Shown piece by piece: positions 16,445 to 25,662 of a DNA stretch of 64,000 nucleotides (its first letter is position 1; each line of letters opens with the position of its first letter). The notes under the pieces were generated by a model. It was not told the DNA's origin. It made no database searches and saw only the letters and a list, made by a program, of their open reading frames with translations. Origin of the DNA: an uncultured Rhodocyclaceae bacterium. Lineage in GTDB: Bacteria > Pseudomonadota > Gammaproteobacteria > Burkholderiales > Rhodocyclaceae. The DNA is taken from NCBI GenBank assembly GCA_907163075.1, contig CAJQTY010000001.1:1736001-1800000 (forward strand), written 5' to 3'. A program made the translations under genes and the position numbers.

Positions 16445-18012
16445 TGATTGCCTTCAAGGATTGCGAGTACTCTTTGTTCATCAGCTATGCCCATGGTGAC
16501 GATTCATCGGAGTTCGGCTGGGTAACGTCGTTGCGCAATGCGATTTCGCAGCGACTCGACGGGCTAGACAACGACATCCCGAAGCTGGGCCTGCATCTCA
16601 GCCATGACAATGGCCCGAACGGCGGCACGCTGGGCTCGGAATTGCAGGATCGGGTGGCCAAGAGCTTCGGCATGCTGCTGGTCATTGGCAAGAAATACGT
16701 CAGTTCCGAGTGGTGCGAAAAAGAACTGAAGTTCTTCCATGACAACTTCGGCACGCAGGGCTTCAAGACCCGGCTTTACATCGCTGTGATGTCCGAAGCG
16801 GCCGTCGTCAAGGCGCAGCAAGGTGAACAGTGGAAGAAGCTGATGCCCGCTGATCAGTTGTGGGTGCCGATGTTCGACAAACTCGATCCCAACCAGCCGC
16901 TGTCGCACCGGACGAGTGACGGCTCTCCCGGCTTTCCGGATGCTTTTACCAGGCAGGCCTCGAAGATCGCCGACAGGCTCATCAAGGAGATCGAGCTGGA
17001 CTACGCCGAGTCGAAGAAGATGCTCCCGAAATCCGGTATGCCGGCCACGGAAATCGCCGGTGTCATTTCTCCCGCAAGTCCCGGTCAGCGCAAACAGATT
17101 GTGATCGGTCCGCACACGCCCAGCCTGATCGCGAAGGTGGATGCCATCAAGTCGGCGCTCGAAAACGCCGGTGCCGACGTGACCGTGCTTGAGCGTGGGG
17201 TGGTCGACGATTTTGACCCGGACGATGGTCGCCCGCTACGTCCGCTGCTCGCCAAGGCCGATGTGCTGGTTGTGCCGATGACGCTGGAGCGGCCGCTTCA
17301 GCCGAGTAACCCGGGTGGGCACACGACGCTTCTGATGCGCGAATGGCTCAATGCCGGCAAGACCGAGCGCAACCTCGTCTGGTTCAGGCCGGCCGACGTC
17401 GCGGTCAAGCCAGAGAACATGGCCAGCGAAAAGCACCTGAAGTGTTTTGAGCAACTGGCGCCAGTGTGTTTTTCGGAGACGGCGCTGGTGAATCACCTAT
17501 TCGGTATAGGCTCGGGTACGGCAATTCGTGTGCACATCGAAAACCACAAGAAGGAACATGCATTCAGGCGCCTCGCCCGCCAGCTTGAGGAAGCCTGGAA
17601 CGCCCTGCCGCCCGATGCAGCGAGGCCGATGCTGCGCTGTATCGCGCTCGACGTTGATGATCTGGCCAACGCATCGAAGGACGTCGCTGGCGTGGTGTTG
17701 CTGCTGCCCGTGGGGCTGAAGGCGGCGAGTTCGTTGATGGCGCAAATTGACCAGGTGCAGCGCCACATTCCCAAAGATGGTGCTTATCCCGGTTGCGTCG
17801 CGGTTCTGTACAACCCGCCGCTGGTCAGTAAGGTGCCGGAGCACGAGTGGTCGTACCTGCAGATCAAGAAGTCCGATAAGGAACCGAAGCTGACCCTTGA
17901 GGACGACAGCAGGATCGAACTCGAGGAGTTCCTCGTCGACCTGTGGGAGCGCTATCGCCGCGGCACGGCGGCGGTTTCTGCCGCTGGCGTGACTGAGCGG
18001 CCTGCACGATGA
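16444..18012 (+). CDS. TIR-domain protein, FxsC-like
   Basis: 522 aa, starting at the ATG whose A is the last base of the maturase stop, with AGGAG 8 nt upstream. Residues 5-150 form a TIR domain: SLFISYAHGDD opening, VIGKKYVSSEWCEKEL with Glu94 at the position of the NADase glutamate. Residues 215-330 form a second Rossmann-like domain (IVIGPHTPSLIAKVDAIKSAL; ADVLVVPMTLERPL), and a third alpha/beta region ends the protein. No membrane span. The TIR-plus-C-terminal layout recalls FxsC, the TIR-like partner of FxsB maturases in actinobacterial FxSxx systems. NAD cleavage is possible but not shown. It overlaps the next gene by 4 bp. Confidence 0.85.
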   Translation: MIAFKDCEYSLFISYAHGDDSSEFGWVTSLRNAISQRLDGLDNDIPKLGLHLSHDNGPNGGTLGSELQDRVAKSFGMLLVIGKKYVSSEWCEKELKFFHDNFGTQGFKTRLYIAVMSEAAVVKAQQGEQWKKLMPADQLWVPMFDKLDPNQPLSHRTSDGSPGFPDAFTRQASKIADRLIKEIELDYAESKKMLPKSGMPATEIAGVISPASPGQRKQIVIGPHTPSLIAKVDAIKSALENAGADVTVLERGVVDDFDPDDGRPLRPLLAKADVLVVPMTLERPLQPSNPGGHTTLLMREWLNAGKTERNLVWFRPADVAVKPENMASEKHLKCFEQLAPVCFSETALVNHLFGIGSGTAIRVHIENHKKEHAFRRLARQLEEAWNALPPDAARPMLRCIALDVDDLANASKDVAGVVLLLPVGLKAASSLMAQIDQVQRHIPKDGAYPGCVAVLYNPPLVSKVPEHEWSYLQIKKSDKEPKLTLEDDSRIELEEFLVDLWERYRRGTAAVSAAGVTERPAR

Positions 18013-21000
18013 GTTCCGTGTCGACATCCGGGAACAGTACCCCGCAGGTCGCATCCGACAATCCGCGCTGGTCGCCGTACCCGGGCCTGCGCCCATTCCA
18101 GCCGGACGACTCCGAGTATTTCTACGGTCGCGACCTTGAGGTCGACCAGGTGATGGCACGGTTGCGCGACAAGCGTTTCGTGGCGGTCATCGGTGGTTCG
18201 GGCTCGGGCAAGTCGTCACTGGTGCTCGCCGGCGCCATTCCTCGCCTGCGCAGCTTCGCAATCAAGAACGCCGGCGATTTCTGGGCGCCCGTGGTAGCCA
18301 CGCCGGGAACAAACCACGTCGACGGCGACAGCCCCATTCGGCGGTTGGCGCGCAAGTTTTGCGGCGAACTGGTGGACTCGGTCGATGCGGCTGTGCGGCT
18401 GGAGGAGTGCGTAACGCTGCTGCGCAGCGAAAACGGCCTGGGCAGACTGGTTGAACGTTTCGGTGGCGAGCTTAAGGGGTGTGACGGCCTCAGCCTTGAC
18501 AAGCTGCAGGTCAATTTCCTGTTCCTGCTCGACCAGTTCGAGGAACTGTTTCACCCAAGCAATGCGCGCGAGACGATCGCCGAGGATTGCCGGGAGTTGG
18601 TCGATCGCATTGTCGAGCAATTCAAGTCGCCCCATCCACAGGTATGCGTTGCCCTGACGATGCGCAGCGAGCACCTGAATGACTGCCCGCGCTACGAAGA
18701 GCTACCCGACGCGATCAATGGGACGTCCTTTCTCGTCAAGCGGCTCGGGACTGAACAGCTGCGCGACGCCATCGAGCAACCCGTGTTGCGATATTTGCGC
18801 AAGCGTGTGGCTGAGCAACGCAGCGCGCGACGCCAGGCTCGGCTGGAAGGCCGGGAGGCCGTTGCCGTGCCGGTACCCGACCGCATTCCGATTGATGCCG
18901 ATCTGATTGAGCGACTGCTGGTCGACTCGACTGCTGTGCTGGCCGAACAAGACCACGCCGACCACTTGCCGCTGCTTCAGCACCTGCTGTTCTGGATCTG
19001 GCAAGAGGCCAGTGCGCGCTGCGAGGGCAAGCCGCAGGTCGATGCCCTGACGCTGGATGACCTGTGGCGCGCCGTCGGACCGATGCCCGGTGCGCAGGTG
19101 CAGCCCCTCGATGCATCGATCAATACGCTTGAAGCCTGCCTGGAAAACCGCTGTGACGGGATCTTTTGTCGTCATGAGGCCGAGCAGGGCGTGTGGGAAG
19201 CGGCGTTTCGCAGCCTTGCCTTCAAGGAGCCCAACACCGGTACCTACACACAGCAACGTGCGTCAATGACCGACCTGGGACTGCACCTGGGCGTGGCCTC
19301 TGGCGACAACGCGACACTCGCGCTGCATCTGCAGCCCTGGTTGCAGCCCCACGGCTACCTGCACTGGGACGTCGACAGCCGCACCGTGAAAGTGGCACAT
19401 GAAACGCTGATCCGGCGCTGGCAGCGTTTTCGTCACTGGATCGACGAGGAAGACCGGCAGTTCCACGTCTACCTCAGGTTGCTGGAAGACTGTGAACGGT
19501 GGAAAGAGGAACAGCGCTCGGAGTGGGCGTTAAGCGGTGGCGACACGCTACGCCGCTACGAAGACGAGCAACTGCCGGTTATCCTTAAGGATCCGACCCG
19601 GCTTGCCCGCATCCACCGCTTGCTGGGCATGGATCGCGATGGTCTGCGCCTGGCCACAGTGACCAGTGACGCGGTTCAGTTCCTTGATCTGTCGATCGAG
19701 AGCCGCAGCAATCGGGAGCGCGAGCGCAAGCGTGATGAGGATCAAAGACGCCTTGCTTTTGATCAGCTTGCGCAATCCCGACGCGACAATGATGTCCAGC
19801 GCGCCAAGAATGCCGAACTGGAGTCGCGTACCGCTGCCCAACAGGAGAAGACCCTACGTGTGCGGTGGAAGCTCGGGCTGGCGGTGATGGCCGTGTTCAT
19901 TCTGATTCCGCTGGCGGGCTGGTCAGTAGCGGTCTATGTGGTGGAAAAGCAGGTGTCCACCAAGGAGCGCACGCTCCATCGCAGCTATGCCCTGGCGGCG
20001 GAGAGCCAGGTCGGATTCAAGCCGCAGTTCAAGGATATGGAGGGTCCGCAGGATTTGCTGCGCTATGCCTTGATCGGTTCACATTTCTTCGGCGAGGGGC
20101 GGCAGTTGCCGACAGGGCCAGCCCACTGGCCCTTGGTTAACCGCTACTACGCCGAGCGGCTCGATGCCTTGCACAACAGCGATCGGTTCAGTGAGGCGCG
20201 CAATACAGACAGCTTACGTACCATCCTGCAGGGCGGCGTATGGACGATTCAGAGGGCGGCGAGCGATCTGGCCAAAACCGCTGATCAGCGGTGCCGTACG
20301 GTCCAACTCGGCTCAAACGGGGACGGAATAGTGCCAGCGCAGGAGGCGTACTTCTTCAAGCGCCCGGGCGCGAACGACCGGCGCGGCTTGATTCTCGATG
20401 TTGGCACCGTGGATGTGAGCACACTCAGCGCGGCCGCAACGGTGAGCGTTGGCAGGTTCGAGACCTCATCAGGCTCACCGGACAATTGCGTGATCGAGCA
20501 GCAGTTGATGTCAACGCCGCCACAGCCGCTGTCAATGAAACCTGCACGTGTCGGCATTGCCAGCGACACTTCAAACATCGTGATCGCTTTCTCCGGCTAC
20601 ACCCAGTTCTATTCGGTCAAGTGGGACTCACCGACCCGTGTCTCAACGCGGCCGCGGGCCGTTGCGTCGAGCGAGTTGAAGGATGATTTCCGTAATGGGG
20701 GTTTGCTGTCGATTCCCAAGCGCTTCTGGACTGACGTTGTGCTAGGCAGCACTACGGTGCGACTGTTCAATTTGGAACCTTCAGTGTTCAGTGACGCCGA
20801 AGCGAAAATGGGGCAGGAGTTGAAGAAGCTCGGTGTTACCGAAACAGTTGCGGTGTGCAAATCCTTCGCGAAGACGCACGATATCGATTTGGAGAAAGAA
20901 GCTGTTTGGGAGCTGCGAACTCTGGACAGCGACGGCCGCGACGGCCGTGACTATTGCCTTCGCGTCACACCTTCCAGGGACAGTACCAATTCGACGGTCT

Positions 21001-21437
21001 ACTCCGCTTCGCTGTACCGTCTCAACGCGACAGCGGCTGCCGGGGCAAAGGAGAAAGACCTGGCGATGATCAACCAGCTGCCGCTGGGCGCCAGCGTCCC
21101 GGTCGAATTCAGGCTCAACGAGGCTGACGGCTGGATGGCATTCAGCGATGGCCGCGCTTGGCGCGCCGTGCCCTGGAGCCTTGATGCGTTCCGTGCGATG
21201 GCGATCGAGGTATTCAAGCCCGACTCAAGCGCATCGTCCGCGTCGACGGCATCGCTTGAAGTCCGCGCTGTCTCCGCTATGCCCGCCGGCAAGCGCCAGG
21301 GTTGTGGTCGACCCGCTGACGACCCGCAGTTCAACCTGCCCTACAACCTGATTCTGGGCGACTTGCATTGCCCGACGGACGCCGCGCTGAAGGCCATGGC
21401 CCGCATTGTGCCGCTCTCCAGAAGCACCAGCCGATGA
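18009..21437 (+). CDS. Membrane-anchored nSTAND1-type NTPase
   Basis: 1142 aa. The nSTAND1 signature NPRWSPYPGLRPFQPDDSEY plus FYGRDLEV precedes Walker A GGSGSGKSS (62-70). FLFLLDQFEELF is the Walker B/sensor region of STAND NTPases. A winged-helix-like segment (KVAHETLIRRWQRFRHWI) and a coiled coil (about 560-615) follow. One transmembrane helix lies at about 620-645. The remaining 500 residues, predicted periplasmic, are not the WD40 or TPR repeats usual in STAND proteins and match nothing I recognise. The start overlaps the TIR gene (ATGA). The topology suggests signal perception outside and an ATP-driven switch inside, acting with the TIR protein (inference). Confidence 0.85.
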   Translation: MSSVSTSGNSTPQVASDNPRWSPYPGLRPFQPDDSEYFYGRDLEVDQVMARLRDKRFVAVIGGSGSGKSSLVLAGAIPRLRSFAIKNAGDFWAPVVATPGTNHVDGDSPIRRLARKFCGELVDSVDAAVRLEECVTLLRSENGLGRLVERFGGELKGCDGLSLDKLQVNFLFLLDQFEELFHPSNARETIAEDCRELVDRIVEQFKSPHPQVCVALTMRSEHLNDCPRYEELPDAINGTSFLVKRLGTEQLRDAIEQPVLRYLRKRVAEQRSARRQARLEGREAVAVPVPDRIPIDADLIERLLVDSTAVLAEQDHADHLPLLQHLLFWIWQEASARCEGKPQVDALTLDDLWRAVGPMPGAQVQPLDASINTLEACLENRCDGIFCRHEAEQGVWEAAFRSLAFKEPNTGTYTQQRASMTDLGLHLGVASGDNATLALHLQPWLQPHGYLHWDVDSRTVKVAHETLIRRWQRFRHWIDEEDRQFHVYLRLLEDCERWKEEQRSEWALSGGDTLRRYEDEQLPVILKDPTRLARIHRLLGMDRDGLRLATVTSDAVQFLDLSIESRSNRERERKRDEDQRRLAFDQLAQSRRDNDVQRAKNAELESRTAAQQEKTLRVRWKLGLAVMAVFILIPLAGWSVAVYVVEKQVSTKERTLHRSYALAAESQVGFKPQFKDMEGPQDLLRYALIGSHFFGEGRQLPTGPAHWPLVNRYYAERLDALHNSDRFSEARNTDSLRTILQGGVWTIQRAASDLAKTADQRCRTVQLGSNGDGIVPAQEAYFFKRPGANDRRGLILDVGTVDVSTLSAAATVSVGRFETSSGSPDNCVIEQQLMSTPPQPLSMKPARVGIASDTSNIVIAFSGYTQFYSVKWDSPTRVSTRPRAVASSELKDDFRNGGLLSIPKRFWTDVVLGSTTVRLFNLEPSVFSDAEAKMGQELKKLGVTETVAVCKSFAKTHDIDLEKEAVWELRTLDSDGRDGRDYCLRVTPSRDSTNSTVYSASLYRLNATAAAGAKEKDLAMINQLPLGASVPVEFRLNEADGWMAFSDGRAWRAVPWSLDAFRAMAIEVFKPDSSASSASTASLEVRAVSAMPAGKRQGCGRPADDPQFNLPYNLILGDLHCPTDAALKAMARIVPLSRSTSR

Positions 21438-21625
21438 TAAACGTTTTCATTTCACATGGTTTTGAAAAGGTGCCGCCTTCAACTACCGATTCCCGCGTAA
21501 GCCGGTATGCCCCTATGCCCGTCTTCCGATGGGTCGAAATTGGAGCCGCGCACCCTTGACGACATGGGCTGAGCATCTGAAAGCGACACGGCCTGGGGCG
21601 CCGTGCGTTTGAGTTCAATCCGTCG

Positions 21626-22549
21626 TCAATCGCCGAGCCGGACAAGCTCCTGGTCGTTCATTGAAGCGGGGTCTTCCAGGGGCTCCAGGTGTGTTGTGAC
21701 ATGCGTGTGCGGCAGCGCGTTGCGGATGTCCACTTCGATGCGCTCGGCCCAGTCATGCCCATGCTGGACGGTCCAATTTCCCGGTACCAGGACATGCAGG
21801 GTAACGAAGGAGCGCCCGCCCGCCTGGCGCGTGCGCAGGGCATGGAATTCCAGACCCTGCGCACGGTACCCGGCAAGCAGGGCTTCTATTTTGTCCAGCA
21901 TTTCCGCCGGCAACGAGGCGTCCATCAGGCCGGCGGCCGAACGCTGCACGAGCTGGAACCCGGTCCACACGATATTGGCGGCAACCAGAAGGGCGATGGC
22001 GGCGTCGAGCCACAGCCAGCCGGTCAGCCAGACCAGCGCGACGCCGGCAATGACGCCGACCGAGGTCCACACGTCGGTCATCAGGTGATGGGCATCGGCT
22101 TCCAGCGTGATTGAATTGTGGCTGCGGCCGGCGGTCATCAGGACACGGGAGGTGGCGAAATTGATGATCGAGGCGACGACCGAAACGGCCAGGCCGACCC
22201 ACACCGTCTCCAGCGGCTGCGGGCTGAGCAGGCGCTCGATGGCGGTGTACGCGATGCTCACCGCCGCGAGCAGGATCAGGAAGCCTTCGAAGGCGCTCGA
22301 GAAATACTCGGCCTTGCCATGCCCGTGGGCGTGATCCTCATCGGCCGGCAGCGCCGCCAGCGTCAGCATCCACAGCGCCATCAGCGCTCCGGCGAGGTTG
22401 ACGAAGGATTCGATGGCGTCGGATAGCAGGCCGACCGAACCGGTCATTTTCCACGCCACGCCCTTAAGCAGGATGGTGGCGACGGCGGCGGCGATCGACA
22501 GCCAGGCGTAGCGCGTCAGCGAAGGCGGCCGGGGGTTGGCGCTGCTCAT
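21626..22549 (-). CDS. Cation diffusion facilitator transporter
   Basis: 307-aa inner-membrane metal/proton antiporter. Six transmembrane helices, with the metal-site pair SDAIESFVN in helix II and [13 protein letters not shown] in helix V. A His-rich loop ([16 protein letters not shown]) follows helix III, and a cytoplasmic ferredoxin-like domain carries the [10 protein letters not shown] tail. The substrate is probably Zn, Fe, Co or Mn, unresolved. The start at 22549 has GGAGATGAAGCG upstream and is preferred over 22570. It is convergent with the NTPase operon. Confidence 0.93.
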   Translation of the reverse strand: MSSANPRPPSLTRYAWLSIAAAVATILLKGVAWKMTGSVGLLSDAIESFVNLAGALMALWMLTLAALPADEDHAHGHGKAEYFSSAFEGFLILLAAVSIAYTAIERLLSPQPLETVWVGLAVSVVASIINFATSRVLMTAGRSHNSITLEADAHHLMTDVWTSVGVIAGVALVWLTGWLWLDAAIALLVAANIVWTGFQLVQRSAAGLMDASLPAEMLDKIEALLAGYRAQGLEFHALRTRQAGGRSFVTLHVLVPGNWTVQHGHDWAERIEVDIRNALPHTHVTTHLEPLEDPASMNDQELVRLGD

Positions 22550-22705
22550 CGCTTCATCTCCACGGGGCATGATCCGGATCGGCCGTGCTGCCCGGCGGCA
22601 AGGGCGCCAAGGACGGGACGGTGAGCACGGGTCTGGCTGGCCGGTTTTTGTTCTGCTTGCATGATGTCTTTCTTTGCGAGTCGTTGATGGAGTTGCGGGC
22701 TGGCT

Positions 22706-23434
22706 TCAATCGTCGTCGCCTTTCCGGTCTTCCCGCCGACCGCCGCGAATGTCGTGTTCATCGGCGCTGCGGTGGCACTCGACGCAGTTTTCGAAATTGC
22801 GGATACCTTCCTCGATATGCTCGCGCCGGATCTTTGCCGGCGTGTGTTCGTGGCAACCATAACAGGTATAGCGGCTGTAGTCGTTACGTACGTGACAGGT
22901 CGCGCACTGGGTCGTGTGGTCGCGGTCGAGTTCGAAAAACTTGAAGTGCTCGAAGGTCGCCGGCACCCACTTCTCCTGGCTGTGGCACTGCGTGCAGTTG
23001 CCGCTGATCTGCCGGTGCAGCGCGTCGGTCGGCGACTTGTGGCAATCCTGGCACTGCTCGCGCGCCGCCGTGTTCAGCAAGGCGTGCTGGAAACGCCCTT
23101 GCGGCCGGAAGCGCTTTACGCCGGCATGGTCGCTATGGCAGGCCACGCAGTCCTGGCTGACCAGCTTCTGGTGGAAAGGCATTGTACTGAGCGGCTTGCT
23201 GATCGGCTGGCCGGTCGTCGTCAGGCGACCGATGCTGTCGGGCTTGTGACAGTCGACGCAAAGTTCGGACGCGGCGCCGGTGAACGGCGAATGACAGGCA
23301 AAGCAGTCGACGTCGAGTTCCTTGTGGCCGGGAATCAGCTTGCCGGGTCCGACCATCAGGTGCGGATAGACGAAAACCAGAACCGTCATCACGAGCAGAT
23401 TGACGGCCAGGATGATCTTGACGAGGCGGCTCAT
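22706..23434 (-). CDS. Octahaem c-type cytochrome, membrane-anchored
   Basis: 242 aa. An N-terminal hydrophobic segment (IILAVNLLVMTVLVFVYPHL) serves as anchor or signal. Eight CXXCH motifs follow: CFACH, CVDCH, CVACH, CQDCH, CTQCH, CATCH, CYGCH, CVECH. The second half resembles class III or split-Soret-like cytochrome c domains (FEHFKFFELDRDHTTQCATCH). It should face the periplasm. The ATG at 23434 overlaps the end of the upstream cytochrome b gene by 4 bp, so the pair is translationally coupled. Probable role: periplasmic electron acceptor or donor for the adjacent membrane module. Confidence 0.9.
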   Translation of the reverse strand: MSRLVKIILAVNLLVMTVLVFVYPHLMVGPGKLIPGHKELDVDCFACHSPFTGAASELCVDCHKPDSIGRLTTTGQPISKPLSTMPFHQKLVSQDCVACHSDHAGVKRFRPQGRFQHALLNTAAREQCQDCHKSPTDALHRQISGNCTQCHSQEKWVPATFEHFKFFELDRDHTTQCATCHVRNDYSRYTCYGCHEHTPAKIRREHIEEGIRNFENCVECHRSADEHDIRGGRREDRKGDDD

Positions 23435-24009
23435 ATCCAGCCCCAGAACAGGAGGATGCTGACGATGTGGCCGAGCGCCAGCACCGCGAAAACGATAAAG
23501 ATCGGAATATGCACCTTTCGCCACTGCGCCATGGCGTCAAGCGTCACCGCATCCCAGAACACGGCCTGCTCGAGCTCGCGCTGCGACAGGCCGCGCAGCT
23601 CAAAGTGCTGGCGCTGCCCCTGCACATGGCGGCGCGAGCGTTCGAGCAGCAGCTTGCCGACCATGCCGCTGATCACGTTGACGCCCATGGCGATGGTCGC
23701 CAGCCAGGGCAGAATGGCATTGAAATGAATGCCGGCATGGATCAGCACCATCAGCGAACCGAGCCAGGTGCCGATTTCGTGGAGTCTGAGCAGCGTTTTC
23801 GGGCTGCCGGCGGTGATGTATTTGCGTTTGCGCAGCGAATAGACCAGCGAAAGGATGATCAGCAGCGTTCCCGGAATGCCCAGGTAGCGGCCGATCCAGA
23901 CCAGATTCAGGCGGTGCAGGAGGTAGTCGCCGGCCAGGGTCGCCGCCGCCAGCAGGCCGAGCAACAGGGTGAAGGGCAGGATATGCTGCCGCCACAGCGA
24001 TTTCTCCAT
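23431..24009 (-). CDS. Membrane cytochrome b-like protein
   Basis: 192 aa with four or five transmembrane helices. His pairs in RLHEIGTWLGSLMVLIHAGIHF and in VHIPIFIVFAVLALGHI are suited to bind haem b, as in di-haem cytochrome b561-type subunits. It lies between the NAD(P)H-type reductase gene (stop immediately upstream) and the octahaem cytochrome gene, so it probably carries electrons across the membrane between them. Confidence 0.78.
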   Translation of the reverse strand: MEKSLWRQHILPFTLLLGLLAAATLAGDYLLHRLNLVWIGRYLGIPGTLLIILSLVYSLRKRKYITAGSPKTLLRLHEIGTWLGSLMVLIHAGIHFNAILPWLATIAMGVNVISGMVGKLLLERSRRHVQGQRQHFELRGLSQRELEQAVFWDAVTLDAMAQWRKVHIPIFIVFAVLALGHIVSILLFWGWI

Positions 24010-25287
24010 TCAGGCCTCCAGGCTCAGGCTGGTTTTCGGGGTGCACACGCAGAGCAGGCAACTGCCCGGCTCCGGATCAAAATCCGGCGGCTGACGATAG
24101 ATCACCTGGCCCGATTTGACGGTCGTCTGGCAACTGCCGCAGCCGCCAGCGCGGCACCCGGAATCCACGGCGATGCCGTTGGCCTCGGCGAATTCGAGCA
24201 GACTGCCGCTCGCCGGCGTCCACGGCAGTTGCCTTCCGGATTGAGTGAAAGTGACCACCACGCCGCTCGCCGGCTGCGCTTGCTCTTCGCGCAGAAGCGC
24301 GCTGGCCGCCGCCGCGGGTCGCTGGATCGACGCCGGGCCGAAGGCTTCGAAGTGCACGCGCGCCTCAGGCACCCCCCACTCGGCGAGCCCGGAGACCAGG
24401 TCAGACATCATCGGCGCCGGGCCGCAGATGTAGAAATGGTAAGGTTTGAGAGGCAACTGCAGGCGCAACAGCTTGACATCGACGCGGCCCCGGTGCGCGT
24501 AGTCGCGTCCAGCGACATCGTCCGGCAGCGGATCGCTGAGACACAGCCGCAGGTGAAAATTCGGATGCGCGGCGGCCAGCGCTGCGAGATGTTCCTTCAT
24601 GACCATCTCGTGGCCATGGCGAACCCCGTGGAACAGCCATATCTCGCGCCCCGGCTGCTGCGCTAGGCTCCAGTTGAGCATGCTCAGCAGCGGCGTGATG
24701 CCGATGCCGCCGCCGATCAGCACCACCGGCGCGTCGCCCGCGTCGAGATAAAAATGTCCGGCCGGCGCGCGGACCTGCACGCGGCTGCCAACGGCGACGC
24801 CGTCGTGAAAGTGGTTCGACGACCGGCCCGGCGGGAAGGCGCTGCCGGGCGGCGGCGCGACCCGCTTGACGCTGATGCGGTAGCTGTCGGCGCGTGGCGC
24901 ATCGGAGAGCGAATAGCAGCGGACCAGCGTTTCGCTGCCGCCCGCCGCGGCCGGCAGGTCGAGGCGGAAAGTCAGGAACTGGCCGGGCAGGAAGGCAGGA
25001 AGCGGTTTCCCGTCGTCAGCGGCGAGGTAAAACGAACACACCGATTGCGCGGCGTCCTCGATCGTCCGGCGCTCGACACGGAAGGTCCGGAAACCCGTCC
25101 AGGTGGCGATGACAGCCTCCCCGGCGGCGGCGCGCGGGACCGGCATCGCCGGTAAGGCCAGCTCATCCGCACGCCGACGCAGCGCCTGGTAGCCCGTCCA
25201 ATGGCCCCAGAAACCGATGCCGAGATAGATCGCGAGTTGCAGCGCGATTCCCAGCGCGATCCATAGCGACAAGGCGAGCGAGGTCAT
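24010..25287 (-). CDS. Membrane-anchored ferredoxin-NAD(P)H reductase with 2Fe-2S domain
   Basis: 425 aa. An N-terminal transmembrane helix is followed by an FAD-binding beta-barrel (RCYSLSDAP, with RYS replaced by RCYS), an NAD(P) domain (VVLIGGGIGITPLLSML; YICGPAPMM) and a C-terminal plant-type ferredoxin domain (CRAGGCGSCQ ... CLLC). This is the layout of a NAD(P)H:ferredoxin-type electron input module. It heads a three-gene operon with cytochrome b and octahaem cytochrome c. The physiological direction and partner are unknown. Confidence 0.88.
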   Translation of the reverse strand: MTSLALSLWIALGIALQLAIYLGIGFWGHWTGYQALRRRADELALPAMPVPRAAAGEAVIATWTGFRTFRVERRTIEDAAQSVCSFYLAADDGKPLPAFLPGQFLTFRLDLPAAAGGSETLVRCYSLSDAPRADSYRISVKRVAPPPGSAFPPGRSSNHFHDGVAVGSRVQVRAPAGHFYLDAGDAPVVLIGGGIGITPLLSMLNWSLAQQPGREIWLFHGVRHGHEMVMKEHLAALAAAHPNFHLRLCLSDPLPDDVAGRDYAHRGRVDVKLLRLQLPLKPYHFYICGPAPMMSDLVSGLAEWGVPEARVHFEAFGPASIQRPAAAASALLREEQAQPASGVVVTFTQSGRQLPWTPASGSLLEFAEANGIAVDSGCRAGGCGSCQTTVKSGQVIYRQPPDFDPEPGSCLLCVCTPKTSLSLEA

Positions 25288-25662
25288 CGCCCTTCGCCCG
25301 CCCGGCCGTTGCCTGAATTGTGCAGAAGGATACCTGCCGACACGTGCTTTCCCCTTGTTTGAGAAGGGGTATAGCTTAGCGGGCCGTTTCTGAACCTGTC
25401 CTTAACGGATTGGCGCCTGTTTGCCCCACGGTCATGCCTCGCGCGGCAGAACCGGGCAACGTTTTTTTGTTCGACCCGTCATGGAAAGGATCAAGTCCGG
25501 AACAGAGGTAATCGATATTCGCGGCCTTGGCTGCAGCGCTTTCGTAGGGGCATTTCGCTTGTCAGGGCAGGGAAGCCCTTCTCATCTTCCGATGCAGACA
25601 CCGGTAATCTGTTTCCAAGGAATCAATATAGTGATAATATTTCTTCAGAAACGGAGGGTCCG
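25288..25662. other. Intergenic region between redox operon and toxin-antitoxin pair
   Basis: 375 bp between divergent genes. No convincing coding sequence. Its right end becomes AT-rich, with an inverted repeat AATAT...ATATT at 25625-25641 overlapping a possible -10 (GATAAT, 25633-25638) just upstream of the antitoxin. This is the expected place for an autoregulatory operator. Confidence 0.45.

Noticed and set aside
21438-21625. Short gap after the NTPase gene as a possible fifth operon gene
   Set aside because: Only fragments of open frame without ribosome sites; nothing matching an extra Fxs-type component.
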